From JBLIRR01 sp049472395 (GTDB lineage: Bacteria; SZUA-182; DTGQ01; JBLIRR01): a DNA stretch of 64,000 nt. Below the pieces are notes generated by a model that did not search any database, was not told the origin of the DNA, and saw only the letters and a list, made by a program, of their open reading frames with translations. Where the stretch lies: contig JBLIRR010000012.1 in the NCBI GenBank assembly GCA_049472395.1, positions 88,808 through 152,807 of the forward strand, in the 5' to 3' direction. Position numbers and translations under genes: made by a program. This document shows positions 8,347-17,546 of this stretch, in pieces (position 1 is the first letter of the stretch; every line of letters begins with the position of its first letter).

Positions 8347-8356
8347 GATTTAAAAG

Positions 8357-8421
8357 AAAGATAAAGACTCACTATACTCTATGCGTGCATTAATCCTTAT
8401 TTTCTACTAGTCTTTATCTTT
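8357..8421 (+). promoter_or_regulatory. 13-bp inverted repeat in the leader
   Basis: AAAGATAAAGACT (8357-8369) and AGTCTTTATCTTT (8409-8421) are perfectly complementary around a 39-nt loop. No T run follows, so it is not a simple terminator. It sits between the start-stop mini-ORF and the real ribosome binding site. Confidence 0.5.
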
Positions 8422-8469
8422 GAATTCTATTATAAGGTATATTTTTAAATTATTCAAGGGGGGGAGAAA

Positions 8470-11400
8470 ATGAAAAAGTTTAAAAGAGCATATTTTACAA
8501 GTTTTATAATTATCTCTTTATTATTGTGTGGATTAATATCCCGTGTAAATAATGTCCGAGCTGACGATAATGTGTTTAATTATGATATTGGGGATTATCA
8601 GTGGGCACCCGGCTTCGGGTGGGGTGGATGGTCCACACGGGGGAGTTCTCCCAATGATGCGTGGGGCTCTTCAACGTTCTCTTCTTTTGATTTTTCACCA
8701 GGAAATAAGTTCGGGGGCTTTTTTACTAATATCTTAAGTGAACTTGTCTGTCCTTATGTGCCGGGTGTAACGCTCGGCCCTTGGGTTACTTGCCCTCCGA
8801 CTCCATCTCCCCCTCCTTGGCCCTCACCCGGCGAAGAGAATGAGGTATTTAGCAAAGAATATGAAATATCGAAAGGTAAATATGGATACGGATGGGACTA
8901 TTGTTGGGGTGGAAATTGTGGCACAACAGTTGATTCTTCAATGAGTGCAACAGATACTTTTTCTGTTCCCGAAAAAGGTATTTATTATGTAAGGATTTAC
9001 AATGGCGGAGAAGCAAGTTATAAAGGTGACCGTGTATCCTCCGGTGAGATAAAAATCAATAATAAGAAGGTAATAAAAAGTAATGATTTTAACAAGAACG
9101 AGACATTCATTGAAGTTCAATTAGAGTTAAAAAAGGGGATAAATACGCTCTATGTAAAGATAAATGGAGCCCCGGGTGCTTTTATAGTGGTGAAGATAGT
9201 CAAGATAGTGGAACCTGTGCCTCCCCCTGTCATTGAATTCGAGGACGCAAAACTTGAGGCTGCGGTTCGCGCTGCTCTTGGAATTGGAAAGAATGAGCCT
9301 CTCACAGAGGACCTTCTTCTTGGTCTCACTGATTTATATGTGGATTCACTGGGTATTAAAAAACTTGGAGGGATAGAGTATTGCACAAATCTTGAATTTC
9401 TTAGCGCCTCGGATAATAAAATAAGTGACGTGGGTCCTCTCGCATTCCTTCATAATCTCATATGGCTCCATCTTGCGCGAAACAATATCTCCAATGTAAG
9501 CGCATTGGAATATCTTACTGAGCTTGAGTGGCTCAATGTATCCAATAATACAATAACCAGCTTATTTCCCCTTATAGATTGTGATAATCTAGAGTGGCTC
9601 AATCTTTCCAATAATCCTATCAATCCTTATGATTTAAGTGATTTATCTCATATAGATCATTTATATTTTACTAATGATCCGGCTGTCTATGATAGAACCA
9701 CAGGAATGATGGCGACTGATTCGCGTGATGATAATTTTACGTTTACCTTTGAAGATCTCCTTGCGCATCCGGCAGATAGCGCTACCTTGACGCTCACTAT
9801 CGAAGGAGATGTCGATGAATCGCGAGAGTATTTGAGTGTGTATTCGGGAAATCGCGATTTGGGTGATATTTTTAAGAGCGGAAATCTAAAAGAATGTGAT
9901 GGATTTAATGAGGCACAGATAGAAATTACTCCAGATGATCTGGAGTCCTTAATGCATAAGGGGAAAATTACCTTTACTTTAATACCATCGAATTATGTTG
10001 ATTTCAGTGAGTGTCATCTAAGAGCTTATCTGCGATTGGAATATGAAAGACAAGCGGTTGTTAAGCAGTATGTTTTTGGTGATGAAACCGGAACCGCAAC
10101 CTCCGATGGTGATCCTCTATCCTTTACCTATAAAGATATTCCTTTAGATCCACTCCATAATGTCAATTTAATTGTCAATGTCAATGGCGATGTGGGAAAT
10201 CCCAGTGAGTATATTACGGTTAAGGCAGGCACTACGAAACTCGGAGATGTATATAAAACTGGGGGTCTTTTAGACTGCAGTGGATTTTATGAAGAAGTCA
10301 TTCAAATAACCAAGGAACAGGTACAATCATTAACCACCGATGGAAAGATTACCTTTACCCTCGTGCCATCGAGCGCTGTCGGGTATAGTGCGTGCAATCT
10401 GAGCGCTTATCTGAAACTTGAGTATGTATCGTATGTTTTTGGCCAGGAAACTGATACTATACTATCGGACGGAGGACTATCCTTTACGTATAGAGATATT
10501 CCGGAAGACCCGGTTCGTGGCTGTATTTTAGAATTGAATGTTGAGGGTGATTTGGATAGTAGCAATGAATATATCACTGTGAAAGCAGGAAGTACAATAA
10601 TCGGACAGGTATATAAAGACGGAGATCCTAAGGAATGTAATGGTTTTAATGAAGAGCAGCTTGAAATAAGCGCAAGTAAGTTACAATCATTAACCAGTGG
10701 CGGAGAGATTACCTTTACATTAGTGCCATCGAGCGCTGTCGGATTTGGCACCTGTGATCTAAGTGTATATGCAAGATTGGCATATGAAAGTGAGCCGCCC
10801 GTTACTCCCTTTCTGTTTGGTAAGCAAACTCCTACGGTAAATTCTGATGAGGGAGGAGTGTCCTTTACCTATAGTGGAATTCCTGTAGATCCTCTTCATG
10901 CGGTGAATCTTATTGTCAAAGCAAAGGGAGATTTGGGAGGTACCAATGAATATATTACTGTGAAAGCAGGCACGATCGTGCTTGGGAATTTATATAATAC
11001 TCAAGGCCAGACAGACTGCGGTGAGCTCAAAGAAGAACAGATAACCATAAGCAAGGATGAATTGAAGTCCCTCACCACTTATGGTAAGATTACTTTTACA
11101 TTGGTTCCCTCCAGTGCGGTGAGCTATGGTTCATGTGATCTGAGTGTAAATGTTAAGCTTGACTATGTATCCTATGCTTTTGGGGAAGCAAGTGCTACGG
11201 TGTCATCTGATGGTGCATTATTTTTTACATTCAGAGAAATTCCGGCCAATCCTCAGCATCCTGTCAAAGTGGTTGTCAAAGCAAAGGGGGATTTGGGTGC
11301 CACGAATGAATACCTCACGATAAAAGCGGGTAGTACTGAACTTGGAAATTTATATACAACCTCCGACCAGACAGACTGTGGTGATTTTAAAGAAGTATCC

Positions 11401-13401
11401 ATAACCTTGAGTAAGGATAAGGTGAAGTCCCTTGCGATTGATAATAAGATAACTTTTACATTGGTTCCATCGAGCGCTGTCGGTTATGGTTCTTGTGATT
11501 TAAGTGCCAATTTAACACTCGTATATGAAAGTGAGCCACCCGTTCCTACCTATATTATTGGCGAAACAACAGCGACAGTAAATTCCGATGGTGATGTAAT
11601 ATCTTTTACTTACGAGGAAATTCCTTCAAATCCGCTCCGTAATCTTACTATCATTGTCAAAGCAAAGGGGGATTTGGGCGACACGAATGAGTATATCACC
11701 TTAAAAGCAGGCGCCACTATACTTGCGGATTTGTATAGAGCACCTGATCTAGTAGATTGTGGCGAATTTGAAGAAGAGAAGATAATCATAAGTAAGAGTA
11801 TGGTGCAATCCTTAACAGTGAATGGGCAGATTACCTTTTCATTAGTGCCATCTGGTGCGGTGAGTTATGGCACATGTGATCTAAGTGCGAATCTCACACT
11901 GGTATATGTAGGTGAACCCTCTATAGTGCCCGGTGTGTTTGGCAAGAAAACAGCCACGGCGACATCCGACCAAGAACTCTCCTTTGCCTATAATGATGTT
12001 CCTGCGAATCCGCTTGAGAATTGTATCTTATCTGTTTTTTTCAAAGGGGATGTAGATCATTCCAGTGAATTTATCACTGTCAAAGCGGGAAGTACTGTGC
12101 TCGGGTATTTATATAAAACAGGGAACCCAACGAGCTGTGATGTGTTTAATGAGGGGCAAATATTCATAAGTAAAAGTGCATTAAAGAACATGACAACCAA
12201 CGGGGAAATAACCTTTACCTTAATCCCCTCTGCAGAGGTTAATATTTGCGATTCAAGCGCCTATATAAAACTTGCATATGAAAGCCAACCCCCCGATACT
12301 ACCTCTGTGTTTGGCAAGAAGACAGCAACGGTGACATCCGATGGTGTAATATCTTTTACCTATAGAGAGGTTCCTGCCCATCCACTCGATAATTGTATTT
12401 TATCCGTTTATTTCAAAGGGGATATAGATCAACCCAGTGAATATATCACTGTCACAGCAGGGGGGACTGAGCTTGAGGATTTGTATGCAACGGGAAATCC
12501 AACGAGTTGTGATGTGTTTAATGAAGGGCAAATATTCATAAGCAAAAGTGCATTAAAGAACATGACAACCGACGGGGAAATAACCTTTACCTTAATTCCC
12601 TCTGAAGAAGTTAATTATTGTGATTCAAGCGCCTATATAAAACTTACATATGAAAATTACCTTCCTCCTGATTCATGTGTATTTGGACAAAAAACCCCCA
12701 TCATGATCTTTGAGAATGAACTCTCCTTTATTTATAAGGGAATTCCTTCATCCCCGCATGATGACGTTATCTTAATTCTTAATGCAGATGGGGATTTAGG
12801 CAGTACCAATGAGTTTATTACCGTGAAAGCAGGTGATACCGTGCTTGGCGATATATATAGAACCGCAGGTCTGACAGATTGCAGTGGACTCAAAGAGGAT
12901 ATTATAACAATTGGGAAGGATGAACTGGCTTCGCTCACAACAAATGGTGAAATAACATTTACATTAATTCCTTCCGGCGCGGTGAGTTATGTCTCGTGTG
13001 ATCTGAGGATTTCTGCAGAACTCACATATGTATCCTATATATTTGGTGAGCAGACACCGACGGAGACCTCGGAGGGTTCAATATCTTTTAACTACAGAGG
13101 GATTCCTTCAGATTTGCTTGATGATGTCATTTTAATTGTCAACGCAGATGGAGATTTGGGTAAAAGCTATGAGTTTATTACCGTGAAAGTAGGGAGTATA
13201 GAGCTTGGAGATTTATATAATACGGAGACTCTCACAGACTGCAGTGGATTTCATGAAGGATTTATAAATATTACCAAGGATGAATTGAAATCTTTAGCCA
13301 CCGAAGATGGGAAGATTACATTTACATTAGTCCCATCGATTGCTGTTGATTTCAGTTCTTGTCCCCTAAGGGCCAATGTAATCCTCGACTATCAATCATA
13401 G
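8470..13401 (+). CDS. Large secreted LRR protein with ten tandem ~120-residue domains
   Basis: The 1643-residue protein has a signal peptide (about 1-31, ending VRA) and a Gly/Trp/Pro-rich linker. A beta-type domain follows at about 127-247 and an internalin-like leucine-rich repeat block at about 258-415 (YLTELEWLNVSNNTITSL). Ten tandem repeats of about 120 residues then run to the C-terminus. Each repeat starts with a block like VFGKKTATVTSDG.LSFTY, continues with EYITVKAG and an (S/D)C pair, and ends in ITFTLVPSSAV..(S/T)C(D)LSA. Two conserved cysteines per repeat suggest one disulphide per domain. No membrane anchor or sorting domain is seen. A surface adhesin or binding scaffold is the likely role. 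The start has a very G-rich ribosome binding site. Adjacent repeats are alike, for example units 7 and 8, which suggests expansion by duplication. Confidence 0.85.
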   Translation: MKKFKRAYFTSFIIISLLLCGLISRVNNVRADDNVFNYDIGDYQWAPGFGWGGWSTRGSSPNDAWGSSTFSSFDFSPGNKFGGFFTNILSELVCPYVPGVTLGPWVTCPPTPSPPPWPSPGEENEVFSKEYEISKGKYGYGWDYCWGGNCGTTVDSSMSATDTFSVPEKGIYYVRIYNGGEASYKGDRVSSGEIKINNKKVIKSNDFNKNETFIEVQLELKKGINTLYVKINGAPGAFIVVKIVKIVEPVPPPVIEFEDAKLEAAVRAALGIGKNEPLTEDLLLGLTDLYVDSLGIKKLGGIEYCTNLEFLSASDNKISDVGPLAFLHNLIWLHLARNNISNVSALEYLTELEWLNVSNNTITSLFPLIDCDNLEWLNLSNNPINPYDLSDLSHIDHLYFTNDPAVYDRTTGMMATDSRDDNFTFTFEDLLAHPADSATLTLTIEGDVDESREYLSVYSGNRDLGDIFKSGNLKECDGFNEAQIEITPDDLESLMHKGKITFTLIPSNYVDFSECHLRAYLRLEYERQAVVKQYVFGDETGTATSDGDPLSFTYKDIPLDPLHNVNLIVNVNGDVGNPSEYITVKAGTTKLGDVYKTGGLLDCSGFYEEVIQITKEQVQSLTTDGKITFTLVPSSAVGYSACNLSAYLKLEYVSYVFGQETDTILSDGGLSFTYRDIPEDPVRGCILELNVEGDLDSSNEYITVKAGSTIIGQVYKDGDPKECNGFNEEQLEISASKLQSLTSGGEITFTLVPSSAVGFGTCDLSVYARLAYESEPPVTPFLFGKQTPTVNSDEGGVSFTYSGIPVDPLHAVNLIVKAKGDLGGTNEYITVKAGTIVLGNLYNTQGQTDCGELKEEQITISKDELKSLTTYGKITFTLVPSSAVSYGSCDLSVNVKLDYVSYAFGEASATVSSDGALFFTFREIPANPQHPVKVVVKAKGDLGATNEYLTIKAGSTELGNLYTTSDQTDCGDFKEVSITLSKDKVKSLAIDNKITFTLVPSSAVGYGSCDLSANLTLVYESEPPVPTYIIGETTATVNSDGDVISFTYEEIPSNPLRNLTIIVKAKGDLGDTNEYITLKAGATILADLYRAPDLVDCGEFEEEKIIISKSMVQSLTVNGQITFSLVPSGAVSYGTCDLSANLTLVYVGEPSIVPGVFGKKTATATSDQELSFAYNDVPANPLENCILSVFFKGDVDHSSEFITVKAGSTVLGYLYKTGNPTSCDVFNEGQIFISKSALKNMTTNGEITFTLIPSAEVNICDSSAYIKLAYESQPPDTTSVFGKKTATVTSDGVISFTYREVPAHPLDNCILSVYFKGDIDQPSEYITVTAGGTELEDLYATGNPTSCDVFNEGQIFISKSALKNMTTDGEITFTLIPSEEVNYCDSSAYIKLTYENYLPPDSCVFGQKTPIMIFENELSFIYKGIPSSPHDDVILILNADGDLGSTNEFITVKAGDTVLGDIYRTAGLTDCSGLKEDIITIGKDELASLTTNGEITFTLIPSGAVSYVSCDLRISAELTYVSYIFGEQTPTETSEGSISFNYRGIPSDLLDDVILIVNADGDLGKSYEFITVKVGSIELGDLYNTETLTDCSGFHEGFINITKDELKSLATEDGKITFTLVPSIAVDFSSCPLRANVILDYQS
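9724..13398 (+). repeat. Ten tandem ~365-bp coding repeats
   Basis: The coding repeats encode the beta-type domains of the LRR protein. DNA such as the stretch encoding ITFTLVPSSAV recurs with few changes, and the units near 11940 and 12300 share long identical runs, which points to recent duplication. Unit edges are judged by eye. Confidence 0.7.
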
Positions 13402-13430
13402 GGAATGTAGAATTGTTTTTTATTTTGCCT

Positions 13431-13459
13431 TTGTAAAGTTCATTTCAATATATTATAAT
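13431..13459 (+). promoter_or_regulatory. Promoter for the 13.5-17 kb operon
   Basis: TTGTAA (13431-13436) and TATAAT (13454-13459) are 17 bp apart, about 70 bp before the GTG start at 13532. Confidence 0.6.
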
Positions 13460-13531
13460 ACACACTTAATTATATGGTATGTGAAAAATGGGATAATTTT
13501 TTAACAGAGTGGCAGAATTATACAAACAATA

Positions 13532-14563
13532 GTGAAAAAAAATAGCTTGCTCGCGTGGAAAAACTTACTCGCCTTTGCGATCAGTTGTGTGTGCCTCTTT
13601 TTTTTTCTAAGAAATATAGTCTTTATAGAGGTATACTATGCGCTCAAACAGGTTGATTACCGATGGTTGCCTTTGATTGTTCTTGCTATTTGGTTGTCTA
13701 TTGTGTTTCGAGCCTTTCGTTGGCAAATTTTACTCCAGAAGATCAAAAACATCTCCGTAATCAGGTTATATCATATGTGGGCGATAGGACTCATGATAAA
13801 CTGTATCCTGCCTGCCAGGATTGGGGATGTTATTAAAGCATGGGTATTGAGCCAAAAAGAACAGATATCCGTTTCTGCCCCTTTAGCAACAGTGGTTGTT
13901 GAACGTCTCTATGATTTATGCACGGTTATTCTGATTCTCTCTGTGGTATTAACAACCTATACATTTCCAGCAGATCAGACGTATAACTGGAAAGGCATAG
14001 AGTATCCTATAGGCACCTTATTCAGAAAGATCGGAATAAGCTTCTTCCTGGTGGCTTTGGCTGCTACTGTAGTATTGGGAATATTAGCATATTTCCCAGT
14101 TAAACAAAGAACAAAAGTATTAGATATTTTCCCCGTCATGATTAGAGAGCGCCTTGAGCATTTACTTTCTTCGTTTATATGTGGGCTTGATATTTTTAAA
14201 AGACCACTATCCGCGCTCTTAGCTGGTGCATGGAGTCTCGCTGTGTGGTATGTGATTATGTTGTGCATATACTTTCTTTTTAGAGGTTTTTCTTTGAACG
14301 TAGGCATTCTTGGATCATTTTTGCTCATGTCTGCTTTGGGATTATGTGTTGCTTTGCCACAAGCACCGGGATTTATAGGTGTTTTTCATTTAGCAACAGA
14401 AATTGTATTAGTAAAATGTTTTGGCATAGACAGGGCGAGTGCACAGGCATTTGCCATTGTTTTATGGGTTACACAAATAACTCCTCAAATAGCTGCTGGT
14501 TTTATTAGCTTGGGTATTGAAGGGGTGAGTTTCAAGAAAATTAGAGAAAGATCAGCCGTATGA
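13532..14563 (+). CDS. YbhN/UPF0104 (LPG-synthase TM-like) membrane protein
   Basis: The 343-residue integral membrane protein has about eight hydrophobic segments and the family blocks LPARIGDVIKAWVL (about 88-101), VVVERLYDL (about 118-126) and ALPQAPGFIGVFHLATE (about 272-288). The family is related to the membrane part of MprF and has been linked to lipid or lipid-linked sugar translocation. Its substrate here is unknown. The start is GTG. The stop overlaps the ATG of the hisA-like gene (ATGA), so the two are translationally coupled although no functional link is obvious. Confidence 0.85.
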   Translation: MKKNSLLAWKNLLAFAISCVCLFFFLRNIVFIEVYYALKQVDYRWLPLIVLAIWLSIVFRAFRWQILLQKIKNISVIRLYHMWAIGLMINCILPARIGDVIKAWVLSQKEQISVSAPLATVVVERLYDLCTVILILSVVLTTYTFPADQTYNWKGIEYPIGTLFRKIGISFFLVALAATVVLGILAYFPVKQRTKVLDIFPVMIRERLEHLLSSFICGLDIFKRPLSALLAGAWSLAVWYVIMLCIYFLFRGFSLNVGILGSFLLMSALGLCVALPQAPGFIGVFHLATEIVLVKCFGIDRASAQAFAIVLWVTQITPQIAAGFISLGIEGVSFKKIRERSAV

Positions 14564-15369
14564 AATTCAGGCCTTGTATTGATTTACATAATGGTAAGGT
14601 AAAACAGATTATCGGCAGTACACTTGGTGCTGATAGTGAGAAATTGGTCGTTAATTATGAGTCACCCAAACCTCCCTCCTATTTTGCCAATCTTTATAAA
14701 CAAGATAAATTAACAGGCGGTCATGTGATAATGCTTGGAAGTGGCAATGAAAAAGCAGCACAGGAGGCCTTACACGCCTACCATGGTTATTTGCAAATAG
14801 GGGGAGGGATAAATTCTGACAATGCATTATATTGGTTGAAACAGGGAGCATGCGCTGTCATTATAACGTCATATGTCTTTAAAGGGGGGAGGATTAATAG
14901 GGAAAATTTACATAAAATAGTAAATATAACCGGCAGAGAACATCTTGTACTTGATCTAAGCTGCAGGCGAGTGAATGAAAAATATTTTGTGGCAACCGAT
15001 AAATGGCAAAATATTTCACATGAAGAGATATCCTCGGCTTTACTTGATTATCTCGCTGAATCTTGTGCTGAGTTTTTGATACATGCAGCTGACAGAGAAG
15101 GAAAATGTGAGGGGGTTGAAATTCCTCTTATAGAAAAGTTAGGAAAGTGGGCGCCTATTCCTGTCACATATGCAGGGGGGGTGCGCTCACTAGAGGACCT
15201 TGATACCATATACCAAAAAGGCGGGGGAAGGCTTGATGTGACAGTGGGCAGTGCTCTTGATATCTTTGGCGGCAATGTACCCTACAAAGAGGTGGTAGAA
15301 TGGCATAAAAAGCACAGTGCAATCGGCGTTGGGGGGGAGGATATGTATGAAAAAAATTTGGGAGATTAA
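14560..15369 (+). CDS. hisA: HisA, eukaryotic-type ProFAR isomerase
   Basis: The 269-residue TIM-barrel protein resembles the fungal/plant HIS6 form and not ordinary bacterial HisA. It begins FRPCIDLHNGKVKQIIGSTL, and contains QIGGGINSDNA (about 85-95), ITSYVFKGGRIN, LVLDLSCRR (catalytic Asp in the DLSC block), FLIHAADREG and TYAGGVRSLEDL. It should isomerise ProFAR to PRFAR in histidine synthesis. No other his gene is in the window, and it sits between a membrane protein and recJ with overlaps on both sides. Acquisition from, or shared ancestry with, the eukaryotic type is inference. Confidence 0.85.
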   Translation: MKFRPCIDLHNGKVKQIIGSTLGADSEKLVVNYESPKPPSYFANLYKQDKLTGGHVIMLGSGNEKAAQEALHAYHGYLQIGGGINSDNALYWLKQGACAVIITSYVFKGGRINRENLHKIVNITGREHLVLDLSCRRVNEKYFVATDKWQNISHEEISSALLDYLAESCAEFLIHAADREGKCEGVEIPLIEKLGKWAPIPVTYAGGVRSLEDLDTIYQKGGGRLDVTVGSALDIFGGNVPYKEVVEWHKKHSAIGVGGEDMYEKNLGD

Positions 15370-17023
15370 GGGAAAATATTCAAAAAACTCGTCAGTGTTC
15401 AATGAATTATTAAAGATTCGAGGATTTGATTCAGATGAAAAAATAGACAGATTTTTACATAGTTCTGCAGGCCATTTGTATTCTCCCTTTTTGTTGAAAG
15501 ATATTTCGAAAGCTATCGACAGATTATTTTTTGCCCAAAAGAACAATGAATTAGTGATGCTTTATGGCGATTATGATGTTGATGGAGTTACCTCTATAGT
15601 GCTTTTGGCAAAGCTGCTTCGCTATTTGGAAATCCCCTTTTTTTATTTTCATCCCGATAGATTAACGGATGGTTATGGATTTCATAGTCGGGGTGTGAGT
15701 ATTGCACTATCTCGCGGAGCCAAACTTATTATTACGGCAGATTGTGGTATTTCCGATCATAAAACAGTAGACTATGCTCAAAGGGTTGGTATTGATGTTA
15801 TTATTACCGATCATCACTGTCCTGGGGATTCAATTCCTGATGCTTTCGCGGTTATAAATCCGCAAAGGCGAGATTGTTCATACCCAAACAAGGATCTTGC
15901 AGGCGTCGGAGTGGTGTTGAAATTTGTTCAGGGTGTCTTTGAGAAGATGCTGATAGCTCCTTCTCTGGAGGAATATTTTGAAATAGCCGCTATTGGGACG
16001 GTGGCTGATGTTGTCCCCATCATTAATGAGAATAGAACCATCACCAAATTAGGATTGGAAATAATTGGATCGCAGCCTATTAATCCAGGCATTAATGCCT
16101 TAATAGAAATCGCCGGAATAAAGTCACGAAAGATTAATTGCGGCCATGTAGGATTTCAGATAGGTCCTCGCTTAAACGCAGCCGGCAGGATTTCCCGGGC
16201 AGAACTTGCAACTGAATGTCTCCTTGCTCAAAAGAAAGAGCGGGTCCAGGAACTGGCTTATTATTTGAACACAGAGAATATGAAGCGTAAAAAAATTTGT
16301 GAGGAAGTGCTGCAGCAAGCACTGGAAAAAATTGAGAGGGATCCACATCTAAGAGAGGGCAAGATTATTGTATTGTCGGGAGAAGGATGGCATCGGGGAG
16401 TTATCGGGATTGTGGCCTCCAAGATCCAATCTATTTATTATAAGCCAATTGTTATAATATCCATTGAAAAAAATGTAGGACATGGTTCTGCCAGAAGTAT
16501 CCCTGCTTTTAATATTTTTAATGCACTCCAGAATTTAGATTCGTGGCTCCTGAATTTTGGGGGGCACAGCCAGGCAGCAGGCATAACAATTGAGACCGAT
16601 AATATTGAACAATTCAGAGAGAGCATTAACACACTCGCGAATACATCCCTGAGTGAAGATGATATGAAAGAAAGAGTGGTTGTGGATATGGAAATCGATT
16701 GTGGTGCATTTACAGTGGGTACTATTAAGCAGATTGAGCTTATGCAGCCCCATTCAATCGGTAATCCGGCACCTGTGTTTGCTTCCTTTGGGTGCAAATT
16801 GAAATCTTCCCCGCGACGTATAGGGCAACAGGGGGATCATCTGAAATTTCAGGTTTCACACCACGGAAAGAGCTTTGAATGTGTTTATTGGCAGGCAGGG
16901 AATAATCATATAGAAACAAATAAAGGGTACCTCGATATTGCATACACCCCATCTCTCAATGAATGGAAGGGATACCAAAAGATTCAGTTTGAAATTAAAG
17001 ATTGCCGGCTATCTAAAAGCTAG
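15347..17023 (+). CDS. recJ: Single-stranded-DNA exonuclease RecJ
   Basis: RecJ is a 5'-3' single-strand exonuclease of the DHH family used in recombination and mismatch repair. DYDVDG (residues 75-80) and DHH (155-157) are the metal-binding motifs. GVIGIVASKI follows, and GGHSQAAG (about 405) belongs to the DHHA1 domain. The OB-fold tail is present, and the 558-residue length is normal. The start at 15347 was chosen over an upstream in-frame ATG (15317) because a GGGGGGGAGG ribosome binding site lies directly before it. It overlaps the end of hisA by 23 bp. The hairpin at 17063-17104 follows. Confidence 0.95.
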   Translation: MKKIWEIKGKYSKNSSVFNELLKIRGFDSDEKIDRFLHSSAGHLYSPFLLKDISKAIDRLFFAQKNNELVMLYGDYDVDGVTSIVLLAKLLRYLEIPFFYFHPDRLTDGYGFHSRGVSIALSRGAKLIITADCGISDHKTVDYAQRVGIDVIITDHHCPGDSIPDAFAVINPQRRDCSYPNKDLAGVGVVLKFVQGVFEKMLIAPSLEEYFEIAAIGTVADVVPIINENRTITKLGLEIIGSQPINPGINALIEIAGIKSRKINCGHVGFQIGPRLNAAGRISRAELATECLLAQKKERVQELAYYLNTENMKRKKICEEVLQQALEKIERDPHLREGKIIVLSGEGWHRGVIGIVASKIQSIYYKPIVIISIEKNVGHGSARSIPAFNIFNALQNLDSWLLNFGGHSQAAGITIETDNIEQFRESINTLANTSLSEDDMKERVVVDMEIDCGAFTVGTIKQIELMQPHSIGNPAPVFASFGCKLKSSPRRIGQQGDHLKFQVSHHGKSFECVYWQAGNNHIETNKGYLDIAYTPSLNEWKGYQKIQFEIKDCRLSKS

Positions 17024-17062
17024 GATTGAGGAGCCAGGATTGAAGAGCCAGAATTGAAAGCG

Positions 17063-17104
17063 AACCAGGGTTGAGCCTAAACCACTGTGAGCTCAACCCT
17101 GGTT
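17063..17104. terminator. Long perfect hairpin between convergent genes
   Basis: AACCAGGGTTGAGC (17063-17076) and GCTCAACCCTGGTT (17091-17104) give a 14-bp perfect stem with a 14-nt loop. It lies between recJ and the oppositely directed Gly/Tyr-rich gene, so it may end transcripts from both. Neither side has a clear T run, which makes intrinsic termination less certain. Just upstream (about 17028-17065) a 14-15-bp unit like GGATTGAGGAGCCA is repeated about three times. Confidence 0.55.
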
Positions 17105-17111
17105 TCTGAGA

Positions 17112-17546
17112 TCAATAGTAAAGGCCGTAAAGTCCGCCGTAGAGTCCGCCATAATATCCGCCATAGAGTCCGCCGTAATAACCGCCATAGCCGCCGTAGA
17201 GTCCGCCGTAATAACCGCCATAGCCGCCGTAGAGTCCGCCATAATAACCGCCATAACCGCCATAGAGTCCGCCGTAATAACCGCCATATCCGCCATAACC
17301 GCCATAGAGTCCGCCGTAATAACCGCCATAGAGTCCACCGCCGTAAAGTCCATAAAGTCCACTATAGCTAGAGTAACCCGCGGTTCCATAATAGGGATAC
17401 CCAAATATGCCTGAATTAGAATAATAGGGGCTTAAATATCCACCATAGCCACCATAGTAGGCATGTGCAGATTGGATAGTAAAACTCAAAGCCACGATAA
17501 ATATTAAGAATGATAAAATAATAAGTTTATGAGTCGTTATTTTCAT
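17112..17546 (-). CDS. Secreted Gly/Tyr/Leu-repeat protein
   Basis: The 144-residue protein has a signal peptide ending QSAHA|YYGG. The mature part is almost entirely Gly, Tyr and Leu, built of repeats such as GGYYGGLYGGYG. No enzyme motif or cysteine is present. Proteins of this composition are low-complexity surface or matrix proteins, and aggregation or film formation is a guess. The start at 17546 was chosen because AGAGGAAA lies 6 nt before it; an upstream in-frame ATG at 17603 would add 19 charged residues before the signal peptide. The antisense strand gives an Arg/His-rich shadow frame. Confidence 0.75.
   Translation of the reverse strand: MKITTHKLIILSFLIFIVALSFTIQSAHAYYGGYGGYLSPYYSNSGIFGYPYYGTAGYSSYSGLYGLYGGGLYGGYYGGLYGGYGGYGGYYGGLYGGYGGYYGGLYGGYGGYYGGLYGGYGGYYGGLYGGYYGGLYGGLYGLYY
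17120..17345. repeat. Short tandem coding repeats
   Basis: Units related to CCGCCGTAATAACCGCCATA and CCGCCATAGAGTCCGCCG alternate through this stretch and encode the GGYYGGLYGG repeats. Repeat number is likely to vary by slippage. Confidence 0.7.

Noticed and set aside
9724..13398. CRISPR-like or mobile repeat array
   Set aside because: The repeats are in-frame protein domains of a single open gene.
17087..17371. Arg/His-rich 94-codon frame on the plus strand
   Set aside because: It is the antisense shadow of the Gly/Tyr repeat gene; it has no ribosome binding site and its composition is forced by the repeat.
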